A DNA stretch of 62,796 nt. Origin: an uncultured Polaribacter sp. GTDB taxonomy: Bacteria > Bacteroidota > Bacteroidia > Flavobacteriales > Flavobacteriaceae. The notes beneath the pieces are model-generated. The model saw only the letters and a program-made list of their open reading frames with translations. It made no database searches and was not told where the DNA came from. Location of the stretch: contig NZ_CANMVP010000028.1 of the NCBI RefSeq assembly GCF_947501385.1, positions 1-62,796 of the forward strand, given 5' to 3'. This document shows, piece by piece, positions 16,498-26,615 of the stretch; the first letter of the stretch is position 1; each line of letters begins with the position of its first letter. The position numbers were made by a program, and so were the translations under genes.

Positions 16498-19187
16498 ACC
16501 TATCATATATACTTTTATTTTGCTGCTTCTTTTTTACAAAGTTTGGTTTCTCTCAAGACATAAAACCAACAAAAAAAATAGCAGTTCCTTTGGTGAAAAA
16601 AGATACGGTTCCTTTAAAAAAAATAGACAGTGTTTTCTCTTTAAAAAAAGACAGTGTTCTTTTAAAAAAGAAAGATACTATTTCTCTAGATACTATAAAA
16701 CCGAAAGAAACTATTGAAGACATTATTACTCATGTAGCAAAAGATTACACCATACAAGACGCAAAAAACAAAACAGTAACACTTTATAATGAAGCAAATA
16801 TCACCTACACCGATATTGATTTAAAAGCGGGTATTATTATTGTAGATTATATTAAAAACACACTATTTGCAAAAGGAATTAAAGACAGCACTGGGTATGC
16901 ACAGCGTCCTATTTTTAAACAAGGCAACGAAGAAACCGAACAAGATTCTATCATTTATAACTTTAAATCTAAAAGAGCATTAATTTACGGGTTAAAAACC
17001 AAACAGGGTGAAATGTTTACCTATGGAGAAAAAACCAAAAGAGTAAACGATTCAACAATTTATGTTCGAAAAATTAGATTTACTACTTCAGAAAAAGACA
17101 ATCCAGATTATTATATCGCAACAGACAAAGCAAAAATAGTACCTGGTAAAAAAATTATTGTAGGAACTAGTAATTTGGTTTTAGCAGATATTCCCACACC
17201 AGTTTTTCTGCCATTTGCATATTTTCCAATTACAACAACAAGTACTTCTGGTTTTTTAATTCCTGCTTTTGATACAGGAAGTAGCGATAGAGGTATTGGT
17301 TTTCAAAATGGTGGTTATTATTTTGCTATAAATGATTATGTAGATTTAGGAATTACAGGAGATGCTTACTCTAACGGAAGTTGGGGTTTTAGAGCAAACT
17401 CTAATTACAATAAAAGGTATCGATTTAGTGGTTCTTTTAATTTTAGTTTTGAAAATAACATTAGTGGAATTCGTGGTTTTTCTACTTATAGTAAAGCGAA
17501 CAATTATAATATTCGATGGTCGCATAATCAAGATCAAAAAGCAAGTCCGAATTCTCGGTTTACAGCCTCAGTAAATTTAGGAAGTAGCAAGTTTTTTAGA
17601 GAATCTCAAAATCAGTTTAATGTTGCTCAAACACAGACCAATACATTTAATTCATCCATAAATTATAGCAAAACTTTTGTAGGTACCCCTTTTAATTTAA
17701 ATGTCACGGCACAACATCAACAAAATACCAATACAGAACAAATTACAATGACGTTGCCTGCATTGACTTTAAATATGAACAGAATTTATCCGTTTGCAGG
17801 AAAAAATGGTGTAAAAAAGAATCCGATTCAAAAAATGGGATTCAATTACACCTTAGATGGTAAATACCTGATTAATACTACAGATGATGATTTTTTTACC
17901 GCCAAAATGTTCGAGACGGCAAGAGCGGGTATGCAACACAAAACAGGTACCAATACAAATTTTAAAGCTTTTACGCACTTTACCGTTTCACCAAGTATAA
18001 ATTATGAAGAAACTTGGCAATTCGATTATATTCAAAAAAAATACGACGCTACAAATAATGTTATTGTTACAGATACTTTAAGTGGCTTTAAAAGCTATAG
18101 AGAGTTCAATACTGGGGTTAGTATGTCTACGAATATTTATGGTACTTTTAATATTAATAAAGGAAGATTAAAAGCAATAAGACATACATTTAGACCTTCA
18201 GTTTCTTATTCTTACAGACCAGATTTTGAAGTAAAATATTTAAAACAGGTTCAAGCAAGCAATGATCCCAGCGATTTGGAAGAGTATACGGTCTTTGATC
18301 AAGGTATTTATGGTGGTCCTTCTTCTGGATTAAGCAATTCTATTGGAATCACTTTAAACAACGTTTTAGAGGCCAAGGTTGCCCCAAAAGACCCCGATAG
18401 TGATGAAGAAGATGAAAAAATTACACTTTTAAACAACTTAAACTTTAGTAGTTCCTATAACATTGCGGCAGATAGTTTGCGGTGGTCTAATGTAAGCTTT
18501 TCTGCAGGAACCCGTTTATTTAAGGATAAACTGGCGATCAACTTAAGTGGTTCTCTAGATCCTTATAAAGTAGTTGCATCTTCCACAGGTTCTCCTATTA
18601 AAATTGATGAGTTTAATCCTAATATATTTAGACTTACAAATGCTAGTTTAACTGCAAATTATTCTATTTCTAGTACTGATTTTGGAAAGGATAAAGATGG
18701 AGACAAAAACCAAAATGCTAGAGATCCTAACAATGCTGCAGATGTAATTGGTGCAGATATTAATCCTACGGATAGATTCGGGCAGGGAAATAACAGCCCA
18801 AATACCAACAAAAAAGATAAAGATAAAAAGACACAATTATACAATGCAGACATTCCTTGGTCTATCAATTTAGCCTATTCTACAAATTATAATAACAACG
18901 GACTGGACGGAGGCGAAATTGGCATACACAGTTTAGTATTTAGTGGTAATGTTGAATTGTCTCCAAAATGGAAAATGGGCTATTCTTCTGGTTATGATTT
19001 TAAAGGTGGCGCTTTTACCTTTTCTAGATTTAATTTTACGAGAGATTTAGACAGTTGGCAATTCAATTTTAATTGGGTTCCTTTTGGTACAAATTCTTCT
19101 TACACCTTTTTTATTGGTGTAAAGTCTTCCATTTTAGCAGATTTAAAATGGGATAAAAACAAACCACCAGATAGAACGTTGTTTTAG
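16488..19187 (+). CDS. lptD: LptD-like LPS-assembly outer-membrane protein
   Basis: An 899-residue protein with a signal peptide (about 1-23, ending TKFGFSQ). The KKDTV/KKDSV-rich spacer (about 30-80) is followed by an OstA/LptA-like jelly-roll region (KDYTIQDAKNKTVTLYNEAN, then ITYTD). A large beta-barrel rich in alternating aromatic residues reaches to the C-terminus. Family role: it inserts lipopolysaccharide into the outer leaflet with LptE. The initiation codon is TTG; no in-frame ATG precedes the signal peptide, so TTG is the best start. The spacer holds several near-repeats of KKDSV/KKDT. It is divergent from the amidase gene. Confidence 0.85.
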   Translation: MQTNLSYILLFCCFFFTKFGFSQDIKPTKKIAVPLVKKDTVPLKKIDSVFSLKKDSVLLKKKDTISLDTIKPKETIEDIITHVAKDYTIQDAKNKTVTLYNEANITYTDIDLKAGIIIVDYIKNTLFAKGIKDSTGYAQRPIFKQGNEETEQDSIIYNFKSKRALIYGLKTKQGEMFTYGEKTKRVNDSTIYVRKIRFTTSEKDNPDYYIATDKAKIVPGKKIIVGTSNLVLADIPTPVFLPFAYFPITTTSTSGFLIPAFDTGSSDRGIGFQNGGYYFAINDYVDLGITGDAYSNGSWGFRANSNYNKRYRFSGSFNFSFENNISGIRGFSTYSKANNYNIRWSHNQDQKASPNSRFTASVNLGSSKFFRESQNQFNVAQTQTNTFNSSINYSKTFVGTPFNLNVTAQHQQNTNTEQITMTLPALTLNMNRIYPFAGKNGVKKNPIQKMGFNYTLDGKYLINTTDDDFFTAKMFETARAGMQHKTGTNTNFKAFTHFTVSPSINYEETWQFDYIQKKYDATNNVIVTDTLSGFKSYREFNTGVSMSTNIYGTFNINKGRLKAIRHTFRPSVSYSYRPDFEVKYLKQVQASNDPSDLEEYTVFDQGIYGGPSSGLSNSIGITLNNVLEAKVAPKDPDSDEEDEKITLLNNLNFSSSYNIAADSLRWSNVSFSAGTRLFKDKLAINLSGSLDPYKVVASSTGSPIKIDEFNPNIFRLTNASLTANYSISSTDFGKDKDGDKNQNARDPNNAADVIGADINPTDRFGQGNNSPNTNKKDKDKKTQLYNADIPWSINLAYSTNYNNNGLDGGEIGIHSLVFSGNVELSPKWKMGYSSGYDFKGGAFTFSRFNFTRDLDSWQFNFNWVPFGTNSSYTFFIGVKSSILADLKWDKNKPPDRTLF

Positions 19188-19228
19188 TAGTTAAGAAACT
19201 AAAGAGACTTCGAGAAGCTCTCTGGAAA

Positions 19229-19263
19229 TCTTTGAAACTTTGAAACTTTGAAACTTTGAAACT
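19229..19263 (+). repeat. TTTGAAAC tandem octamer repeat
   Basis: Four consecutive copies of TTTGAAAC lie just upstream of the ridA start. The frame at 19256 begins inside this repeat, which argues for the ATG at 19271 as the true start. Confidence 0.8.
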
Positions 19264-19270
19264 TAAAAAA

Positions 19271-19651
19271 ATGAAAAAAATAATAACCACTTTAAAAGCA
19301 CCTGCGCCAATTGGGCCTTACAATCAAGCAGTTTTAAGCGGAAATACCTTATATAGCTCTGGGCAAATTGCTATCAATCCAGAAAATGGAGAATTGGTTT
19401 TAGATTCTATTGAAGCAGAAACAAAACAGGTGATGCAAAATATGAAAGCAGTTTTAGCTGCTGCTGAAATGACTTTTGAAAATGTTATAAAGAGTTCTAT
19501 TTTTATTTCTGACATGAATAATTTTTCAAAAATAAATGCAGTTTACGGAGCGTATTTTAACGATGAAACGGCTCCTGCAAGAGAAACAGTAGAAGTTGCA
19601 AATTTACCGAAATTTGTAAATGTAGAGATTAGTATGATTGCTGTAAAGTAA
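19271..19651 (+). CDS. ridA: RidA-family enamine/imine deaminase
   Basis: A 126-residue RidA (YjgF/YER057c/UK114) protein. It hydrolyses reactive 2-aminoacrylate-type enamines released by PLP enzymes to 2-oxoacids and ammonia. Characteristic blocks are LKAPAPIGPYNQAVLSGNTL, SGQIAINPENGEL and APARETVEVANLP, where the conserved arginine contacts the substrate carboxylate. Family size is about 125-130 residues and the protein acts as a trimer. The ATG at 19271 is chosen because the upstream ATG lies in a tandem repeat and would add a non-conserved MKLKK leader. It is the next gene after lptD, a synteny seen in Flavobacteriia. Confidence 0.92.
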   Translation: MKKIITTLKAPAPIGPYNQAVLSGNTLYSSGQIAINPENGELVLDSIEAETKQVMQNMKAVLAAAEMTFENVIKSSIFISDMNNFSKINAVYGAYFNDETAPARETVEVANLPKFVNVEISMIAVK

Positions 19652-19652
19652 A

Positions 19653-19689
<37 letters not shown>

Positions 19690-19696
19690 AAATTAA

Positions 19697-19732
19697 AAAA
19701 ACCTGATAGAAAATTAATTCTATCAGGTTTTA
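19697..19732. terminator. Bidirectional terminator between ridA and gap
   Basis: AAACCTGATAGAA and TTCTATCAGGTTT form a perfect stem with a 5-6-nt loop between A and T tracts. It can terminate both convergent genes. Confidence 0.85.
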
Positions 19733-19755
19733 TATTTTCAATTTATTTATTACAA

Positions 19756-20757
19756 CTATAAAGTTGCCGCATATTCAATTAAATCTACAATCTTAGTTGA
19801 ATACCCAATTTCGTTATCATACCAAGCAACCACTTTTACAAAGTTATCATTTAAAGCAATACCTGCATTTGCATCAAAAATTGAAGTTCTTGTATCTCCA
19901 ACAAAATCTTGAGATACTACTAAATCTTCAGTATATCCTAAAACACCTTTCATGGGTCCACTTTCTGAAGCAGCTTTCATTGCTGCACAAATTTCTTTAT
20001 AAGTAGCTGCTTTTTCTAATTTTACAGTTAAATCTACTACAGAAACATCCATAGTAGGAACTCTAAAAGCCATTCCTGTTAGTTTACCATTCATAGCTGG
20101 TATTACTTTCCCTACCGCTTTTGCAGCTCCTGTAGAAGAAGGAATAATGTTATGAATTGCAGATCTACCACCTCTCCAGTCTTTCATAGAAGGACCATCA
20201 ACCGTTTTTTGAGTTGCCGTTGCAGCATGTACAGTAGTCATTAGACCTTCTGCAATACCAAAATTATCATTTAAAACTTTTGTTATTGGTGCTAAACAGT
20301 TTGTGGTACATGAAGCGTTAGAAAAAATCTTCTGGTCTGCTTTTAATTCAGTATTGTTTACACCCATTACAAACATTGGTGTATGGTCTTTAGATGGTGC
20401 AGACAAAACAACTTTTTTAGCGCCTGCTTCTAAATGCTTTCCAGCAGTTTCTTCTGTTAAGAAAAAACCAGTAGATTCTATCACGTAATCTACATCCACT
20501 TCGTTCCACTTTAAATTTGCGGGATCTCTTTCTGAAGTAATTCTAATTTCATTTCCATTAACAACCAACATGCCGTTTTTAACTTCAACAGTTCCATCAA
20601 ATGCTCCATGAACAGAATCGTACTTTAACATATACGCTAAATAATCTACATCTAATAAATCATTTATTGCTACAACTTGCACGTTATCTCTTGTTACTGA
20701 TGATCTGAATGCTAATCTTCCAATTCTTCCAAATCCGTTAATTCCTACTTTTATCAT
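19756..20757 (-). CDS. gap: Glyceraldehyde-3-phosphate dehydrogenase, type I
   Basis: A 333-residue glycolytic enzyme that oxidises glyceraldehyde-3-phosphate to 1,3-bisphosphoglycerate with NAD. The Rossmann motif INGFGRIGRLAFR is at the N-terminus. The active-site cysteine is C150 in SNASCTTNCLAPI, the catalytic histidine follows in TVHAATATQKTVDG, and the phosphate-binding WRGGRSAIHNIIPSSTGAAK is intact. The C-terminal WYDNEIGYSTKIVDL is conserved. It lies 26 bp downstream of pfkA on the same strand, forming a compact glycolytic pair. Confidence 0.97.
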   Translation of the reverse strand: MIKVGINGFGRIGRLAFRSSVTRDNVQVVAINDLLDVDYLAYMLKYDSVHGAFDGTVEVKNGMLVVNGNEIRITSERDPANLKWNEVDVDYVIESTGFFLTEETAGKHLEAGAKKVVLSAPSKDHTPMFVMGVNNTELKADQKIFSNASCTTNCLAPITKVLNDNFGIAEGLMTTVHAATATQKTVDGPSMKDWRGGRSAIHNIIPSSTGAAKAVGKVIPAMNGKLTGMAFRVPTMDVSVVDLTVKLEKAATYKEICAAMKAASESGPMKGVLGYTEDLVVSQDFVGDTRTSIFDANAGIALNDNFVKVVAWYDNEIGYSTKIVDLIEYAATL

Positions 20758-20783
20758 TTTTTTATGCTTTTTACTTATTAATA

Positions 20784-21767
20784 TTATGTTGTCATGATAT
20801 CAGAAACTCTTAAAAGTTCTTGATTGATAGAATGACCTCCTTTTATTGCTTCTGCAATACTTGTACTAATTACTTCGTTATTTTTTAAACCTACCATTAA
20901 ATTGGTTTTGCCATCTAATAATAACTCTACTGATTTTACACCCAACCTACTTGCTAAAACTCTATCAAAACATGATGGTGAACCTCCTCGCTGCATGTGC
21001 CCTAAAACAGATACTCTTACATCATATTCTTGTAAATTCTCTTCTACGTATTCTGCTAATTGATATACATTTTTACCAGATTTATCGCCTTCTGCAACTA
21101 CTACAATACTAGAAGACTTTCCTGTTCTTCTGCTCTTTTTTAGAGATTCTAACATTCTATCTAAACCTAAATCTTCTTCAGGTATTAAAATTTCTTCTGC
21201 TCCTGCTCCAACACCTGCGTTTAATGCTATAAAACCAGCATCTCTTCCCATCACTTCCACAAAAAATAATCTGTTGTGAGAAGACGCAGTATCTCTAATT
21301 TTATCAATTGCTTCAACGGCTGTATTTAAAGCAGTATCAAAACCTAAAGTATGTGTGGTTCCAAAAATATCATTATCTATAGTTCCTGGAATTCCAATAA
21401 TTGGAAATTTATACTCCTCATTAAAGATAACGGCTCCTGTAAAAGAACCATCTCCACCAATAACAACCATTGCTTCAATTTCGTTTTCTTTTAGGTGTTC
21501 GTAAGCTTTCGCTCTTCCTTCTTTGGTTCTAAATTCTTCTGATCTTGCCGATTTTAAGATCGTTCCTCCTTTGTTAATAATATTGTTAACGCTTCTTGCG
21601 GTTAACTCAATAAAATCTCCTTCAATAAGGCCTTCATACCCTCTATATATTCCAATACAACTTACTCTGTAATAAGCACAGGCTCTAACTACAGATCTTA
21701 TTGCTGCATTCATTCCAGGAGAATCTCCTCCAGAAGTCATGACTGCTATTTTTTTAATTTTCTTCAT
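20784..21767 (-). CDS. pfkA: ATP-dependent 6-phosphofructokinase
   Basis: A 327-residue PfkA. It phosphorylates fructose-6-phosphate to the 1,6-bisphosphate. The ATP site is in MTSGGDSPGMNAAIRSVVRA and VIGGDGSFTGA. The catalytic aspartate is in GIPGTIDNDIFGTTHTLGFD. Fructose-6-phosphate residues lie in EVMGRDAGFIAL and VSVLGHMQRGGSPSCFDRVL. The glycine of GGDGS marks the ATP-dependent, not the pyrophosphate-dependent, form. It is probably co-transcribed with gap (26 bp apart). The 228 bp upstream hold no gene that I can see. Confidence 0.96.
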   Translation of the reverse strand: MKKIKKIAVMTSGGDSPGMNAAIRSVVRACAYYRVSCIGIYRGYEGLIEGDFIELTARSVNNIINKGGTILKSARSEEFRTKEGRAKAYEHLKENEIEAMVVIGGDGSFTGAVIFNEEYKFPIIGIPGTIDNDIFGTTHTLGFDTALNTAVEAIDKIRDTASSHNRLFFVEVMGRDAGFIALNAGVGAGAEEILIPEEDLGLDRMLESLKKSRRTGKSSSIVVVAEGDKSGKNVYQLAEYVEENLQEYDVRVSVLGHMQRGGSPSCFDRVLASRLGVKSVELLLDGKTNLMVGLKNNEVISTSIAEAIKGGHSINQELLRVSDIMTT

Positions 21768-21995
21768 ATTTTATAGTGTAAAATTAGTGCTTTTTAAGCA
21801 TTTAAAATAAAAAAACTACGAAATCGTTTTAGCCTATTTTCCCTTTATTTTAAAGGAATTTTAAATGTCATATTCCTAAATATTTCTGTTTTTTCTTTGG
21901 ATATTCAAAAATCTTTAGAACGCTTAAAAATAGAATTTATAGATTTAAATTTCTTAATATGTTATAATTTTAAGAAAAATTTAGAGTTTCGTAAA

Positions 21996-24900
21996 TTAAT
22001 TCCCTTCAAAATTATTCAGCTCTTTTTCTCTTAGCTTCAAAGAATCTTTTAACGGTACTGTCTTTTTTACTGATTTTTTCTTTTTGTTGAATCCTATTTT
22101 CTTTAGCAATTCAGAAAGGGTATTAAAATTCACTTGGTAGGAAAGCCCAACTCCTTGTGTGTAGCCTTGATCTTCAATAGTGTATTGAATTTCATTTTGT
22201 CTGTTAAAAATAACACCTCTAAAGTTTCCTTCTTTGTTTAGGAGCACCTCAACTTTTACTTCACCAATAACACTAGATTGTGTTTGAGCACCAATAGGAA
22301 CACCTACTTTTCCGTTGATAATAACTCTTTCACTAACTTGTGTGCTTACTGATAAATCTACTTGATTGTCTGTATTTAGCCTATCTAAATCATTGTCTCT
22401 TTGCCCCTGTTGATAATCTACACCCAACTGAAATTTACTGTCTACACTATTTAAAAGACTTGAAAATGCAGATGCAATTGCACTAGACGCCGTATTTGTA
22501 ATGGTTGCATTTGCATCGAAATTGACTTTGTCTGGATTTACAAAATTACCAAATGCCAAAAGTGATATAAATTGCGTTGTTTTTTCATTTACATTGTTAT
22601 CATTCAAAATAAATTCTAACTCATTCGCAATTGTGGGGTCTACGTTTGATAATTGAATGTCTAATTCTTGCTTAGAATTAAATAAACCGCCTGTAATTCT
22701 TGCCACCAAATCGACTTCTATATTTCTATTCGAATTAAAATTCTCCAATAAAACCCCTGGATTTGCTTTTGCTTTATAAACTGCTGTTACATCTAAATTT
22801 GCTGCTGCAGGGTTTCCGTTCCAAGAAACCGTTCCTCCTTTTTGAATCACAAATGGTTTGTTTACAATACCGCCATACTTAAAATCATAAACGCCACTAT
22901 CTACCAAATAATCTCCAAACATGTTAAATTTTCCTCTGGTATTAATTTCTATTTGAAGGTTTCCAGAACCTCTACCAGATAATTGACTTCCGTAAACTTC
23001 GTCAATCACTACTTGAGCAATAGCATCTTTGGTTACCTCTAAATTGATATTTAAGGTCAAACCTTTTAAAGCTTCTAAAGCAACTTCTGTTTGCCTTTCT
23101 TTTACCTTAGTCTCATCTGATTTAAAGTGAATAAGATTAAAATTATCTACCGTTTCCACATCTTTTAAAGGAACTACAAAAATAGTTCCAGGCATTGTTT
23201 TCGCATTAAAATCTATGGTTAATCGGTCTGTTAAACCATAAATATCTGCTGAACCATCTATAAATGCTGTACCATAATACAAAGCTTCTTCTGTGTTTTT
23301 AGTATCTAACACCAGGAGGTTATTACTCTGAATTTTTAAATTTAAAAACCACTGTTTAAAATTATTGTGAGAAATATCTCCTTTTAAAATTCCTCTTGTT
23401 TTATTTTTAGTATCTAATATTTTAAAATCTTCAAAAATAAAAGATTGTTCTGACAATCTAATGATAGAGGCTCCTTCAAAATCATAATCTACATTTAAAT
23501 AAGGAAATTTTAAGCCCGCATTTTTAAGTGTTAAGGCACCTTCCATATCTGGATTGTTTAAAAACCCTCTCACCGTAAAATCTCCAGTGGCAGTTCCTCT
23601 TAAAGAAGACAAAACATCTTGTCCTAAGGGGCTAAATGCATCCAACTTAAATTCTTCTAAATATACATTTAAATCTATAATGGGTCTTTCTGTAGAAAAA
23701 TCTAAAGCACCTGTTGCAGCAATGCTTTTTACATCTTTATTTTCTATGGATAAGTTTACACTGTATTTTTCGTAAGAATTTTCTCCTTTTACATTTATAA
23801 ATAAATCACCTTGATTAAAATTATTTACCTCAAAACCTTTGACAGTTAAAGAAGCTTCTGGACTGTAAATACCTTCTTTTTGAACAAAATCTAAATGACC
23901 AGAAAGCTCACCTTTTAAAGCTAAACTATCTATTTCGGGTAAAAAACTTTCCAATTTTACTTTTGTAAAATCTGCTAGCAAAACTTTATTTTCTGCTCCG
24001 TTTAGATTTCCTGTAAATTCAATTTTTTGTTCATCAGAAACTAATTTAAATTGACTAAAATTAAATTCATTCGTTTTTAAATCGAAGGTAATTTTATCTG
24101 TATTTTTTTGATCAGGATTTATATTCCAAGTATTTTCTTTAAATATAAAGGATGATTTTTCGAAGCCTAAAACAGATTTTCCTTCAGGATTAAATGTATA
24201 GAAAAAATCGAGATTAAAGTCTTCATTTTTTCGATCTCCACCTTTAAAAACCGACTTAAAATACAGCGTGTCATTTTCTGTTCTATTCAATAAGTTCAAT
24301 TTAGAGACATTGTAATATGCCGTATGTACTTCGCCAGCAGTTAGTGAGGTGTTGTAAAGCGGGTTCTGATTATCTGTTCGTAAAAATATTTCTTTTACAT
24401 CAACTCCATAAGCATCAATTCTTGGAGAGGTAAAATTTAATCGGAATAAATCTTTATCTGAATTAATTTTTCCTTTGATTTTTGTATTGTCGTCTATTGA
24501 AATTTCGGGAAAAAATACACTTACTATTTGGTTATAAACTGTAAAATTAAAATCTAAAAACTGATTTGGTGTTACTTTATAAGGTTGGTAATTTGTATAG
24601 ATACTTCCCAAGGCATTTTGGGCAACTTTTGGCAATTCAGAAAATGAAAATTTACCTGTGATGTAACCGTTTGCAATATCTTTAGAATCTACATCTATTG
24701 TTTTTACACTATCTTTTATAGAGGAAGTAACTATAAATTCTTTAAAGGTATATTCCTTTTTTTGATTTGTATAAAGCACGTTTCTAAAAATTGCTTTTCC
24801 GATAATATCATCAAAAGTATTTCCTTGAATGTCTAATTCTATTTTTCCTTTTACAATAGAAATGGTATCTCTTGTAAAAAGATTGGTCTCTTTAAGGTTT

Positions 24901-26453
24901 AAATAAGAAATGTCAGATTTAAAATCGAACTTATGAATTTCTGATGATAAATCTGCTAAACCTGTAAACTCCATTTTAAAATTGACATCGTCTATCACCA
25001 AATCTCCATCAAACTTACTATTTTGATATTGACCATTTGCAACAATATTTTTATACGAATATCCATTAAAATTTAATTCAGATATGTTGCCAATAAAAGC
25101 AGTATTTATGTTTTCTAATTTAAAACCACTTCCATTGACATCTCCTTCTAAAGAAACTGTCCCAAAATTAGGGTCGTTAAAAAACGTCCCAATATTAAAT
25201 TTTTGCAATTCTATATCTCCAATATAAGAAGCGGTGTCAATCTCATCAAAATTATTAATTTCTAAATCAGTAATAATTCCACCAATTTGAGAACTCATTG
25301 TTACTGTAGCATTTACTTTAGAATTGGTCACATTTATTTTCCCTCGAATTCTAAACTGTCCCAATTTCCCAAATTCTGAAGGCAAGTTCTTACCCAACAC
25401 ATTTGGCAATATATTTTTAAGTTCTCTATAAGTTGCTGTTAGATTGTTTAATTTCCCTCTAAAAACAAAACCTTTTTCAGGATTGATTGTGTTTTTAAAA
25501 TAAAGATCTCCATTCAATTTAATTCCTTGTGCTGTAGAAAGTTTAAGATCATTTAAATTAAAATTATTTAATTCACCATTCATTTTCCCCGAAAAGGAAA
25601 TTACATCTTCTCCATTTAATTCGTTATAATATTTCTTTAAATCTGAAACCTTTAATTTGCTTGGTTTAAAGTTGGCTTCTATATTTACTTTATCAATAAA
25701 ACTTGTTAAATCTTCTCTCTTATAGGTAAAAAGGATGTCTCCGTTTATTTTAGAATTTTCGGTTTCTAAAATTGTCGCATTAAAATGCATGGCCGTTTTT
25801 GTAAAAGTATAATCTGTAGTTAAATTGGTTACTTTTAAATCTTTGTCTGTAACAAAATGCAATCCTCTAGAATTTATAGAAAAATCGGAATCTATAATTG
25901 ATAAATTTTGCAAATTTCCCACAATCTTAGATGCAGAAAAATTTAGTGGTGTATTATTATTTTCATTTACAATTTTAAAATTCAGATTACTTACATAAAC
26001 GTTTTCAGCTTTTAAAATAAAAGGAGGAGTTAAAGAATCTTTGGGTGTATCATTCTTAAAACTGTCTATAAAAATTGACATGTTATCATTGGTTTCACCT
26101 TTATAGGTTTTCATATAATAATAGCCGTCTTCTAAAGTAATGTCATCAAACAGAATTTCGCTATCTAAAACTTTTTTAGCACTTAAAAGAGAAGTACTTA
26201 GTTTGTTTACAAAAATTAAAGTGTCTTTATGATGATCTTTAATTTGAACATCTTTAAGTTCTATACTTCCTAAAAAAGACAAATTAATTTTACCAATACT
26301 TAAATCTGTACCAAAGTCTTCGTTTATTTTATTGGTAGCGTATTTTCCTAATTTTGTTTGAACATAAGAAGTTGAAAGTAAAATACTAATAAACAGCAAA
26401 AAGAGCACAATGTACCCTAACCATTTTAATATTATTTTTCCATTTTTTTTAAT
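21996..26453 (-). CDS. tamB: TamB-like translocation/assembly module protein (DUF490)
   Basis: About 1470-1485 residues. The long repetitive beta-rich body and the C-terminal DUF490/TamB block (LNINLEVTKDAIAQVVIDEV, YGSQLSGRGSGNLQIEINTR, GKFNMFGDYLVDSGVYDFKY) identify the AsmA/TamB bridge family, inner-membrane anchored and spanning the periplasm toward the outer membrane. The first usual start is GTG at 26408, which would cut the membrane anchor short. In-frame upstream codons restore a typical leader (KKNGKIILKWLGYIVLFLLF), but the matching position at 26453 is ATT, not ATG. Start therefore uncertain. A CAAATTTA box (26522-26529, TAnnTTTG on the minus strand) may be its promoter. Confidence 0.88.
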   Translation of the reverse strand: MKKNGKIILKWLGYIVLFLLFISILLSTSYVQTKLGKYATNKINEDFGTDLSIGKINLSFLGSIELKDVQIKDHHKDTLIFVNKLSTSLLSAKKVLDSEILFDDITLEDGYYYMKTYKGETNDNMSIFIDSFKNDTPKDSLTPPFILKAENVYVSNLNFKIVNENNNTPLNFSASKIVGNLQNLSIIDSDFSINSRGLHFVTDKDLKVTNLTTDYTFTKTAMHFNATILETENSKINGDILFTYKREDLTSFIDKVNIEANFKPSKLKVSDLKKYYNELNGEDVISFSGKMNGELNNFNLNDLKLSTAQGIKLNGDLYFKNTINPEKGFVFRGKLNNLTATYRELKNILPNVLGKNLPSEFGKLGQFRIRGKINVTNSKVNATVTMSSQIGGIITDLEINNFDEIDTASYIGDIELQKFNIGTFFNDPNFGTVSLEGDVNGSGFKLENINTAFIGNISELNFNGYSYKNIVANGQYQNSKFDGDLVIDDVNFKMEFTGLADLSSEIHKFDFKSDISYLNLKETNLFTRDTISIVKGKIELDIQGNTFDDIIGKAIFRNVLYTNQKKEYTFKEFIVTSSIKDSVKTIDVDSKDIANGYITGKFSFSELPKVAQNALGSIYTNYQPYKVTPNQFLDFNFTVYNQIVSVFFPEISIDDNTKIKGKINSDKDLFRLNFTSPRIDAYGVDVKEIFLRTDNQNPLYNTSLTAGEVHTAYYNVSKLNLLNRTENDTLYFKSVFKGGDRKNEDFNLDFFYTFNPEGKSVLGFEKSSFIFKENTWNINPDQKNTDKITFDLKTNEFNFSQFKLVSDEQKIEFTGNLNGAENKVLLADFTKVKLESFLPEIDSLALKGELSGHLDFVQKEGIYSPEASLTVKGFEVNNFNQGDLFINVKGENSYEKYSVNLSIENKDVKSIAATGALDFSTERPIIDLNVYLEEFKLDAFSPLGQDVLSSLRGTATGDFTVRGFLNNPDMEGALTLKNAGLKFPYLNVDYDFEGASIIRLSEQSFIFEDFKILDTKNKTRGILKGDISHNNFKQWFLNLKIQSNNLLVLDTKNTEEALYYGTAFIDGSADIYGLTDRLTIDFNAKTMPGTIFVVPLKDVETVDNFNLIHFKSDETKVKERQTEVALEALKGLTLNINLEVTKDAIAQVVIDEVYGSQLSGRGSGNLQIEINTRGKFNMFGDYLVDSGVYDFKYGGIVNKPFVIQKGGTVSWNGNPAAANLDVTAVYKAKANPGVLLENFNSNRNIEVDLVARITGGLFNSKQELDIQLSNVDPTIANELEFILNDNNVNEKTTQFISLLAFGNFVNPDKVNFDANATITNTASSAIASAFSSLLNSVDSKFQLGVDYQQGQRDNDLDRLNTDNQVDLSVSTQVSERVIINGKVGVPIGAQTQSSVIGEVKVEVLLNKEGNFRGVIFNRQNEIQYTIEDQGYTQGVGLSYQVNFNTLSELLKKIGFNKKKKSVKKTVPLKDSLKLREKELNNFEGN

Positions 26454-26583
26454 GACGAAGATGTTTAGTAATAATTAAAGAAAAATAATCAATAATATTG
26501 CCAAGTTGCACAAAGAACGTGCAAATTTAACAAAGAATTAAATTTCTATTCTTAAAAAAGGAAAATCAACCTAAAATTATACT

Positions 26584-26591
26584 TAATTTTG
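26584..26591 (+). promoter_or_regulatory. -7 box upstream of tsaD
   Basis: TAATTTTG, 24 bp before the tsaD ATG, matches the TAnnTTTG consensus. No clear TTG element is seen at the usual distance. Confidence 0.4.
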
Positions 26592-26615
26592 CCAAAATTG
26601 ATATTATTGTTATAA

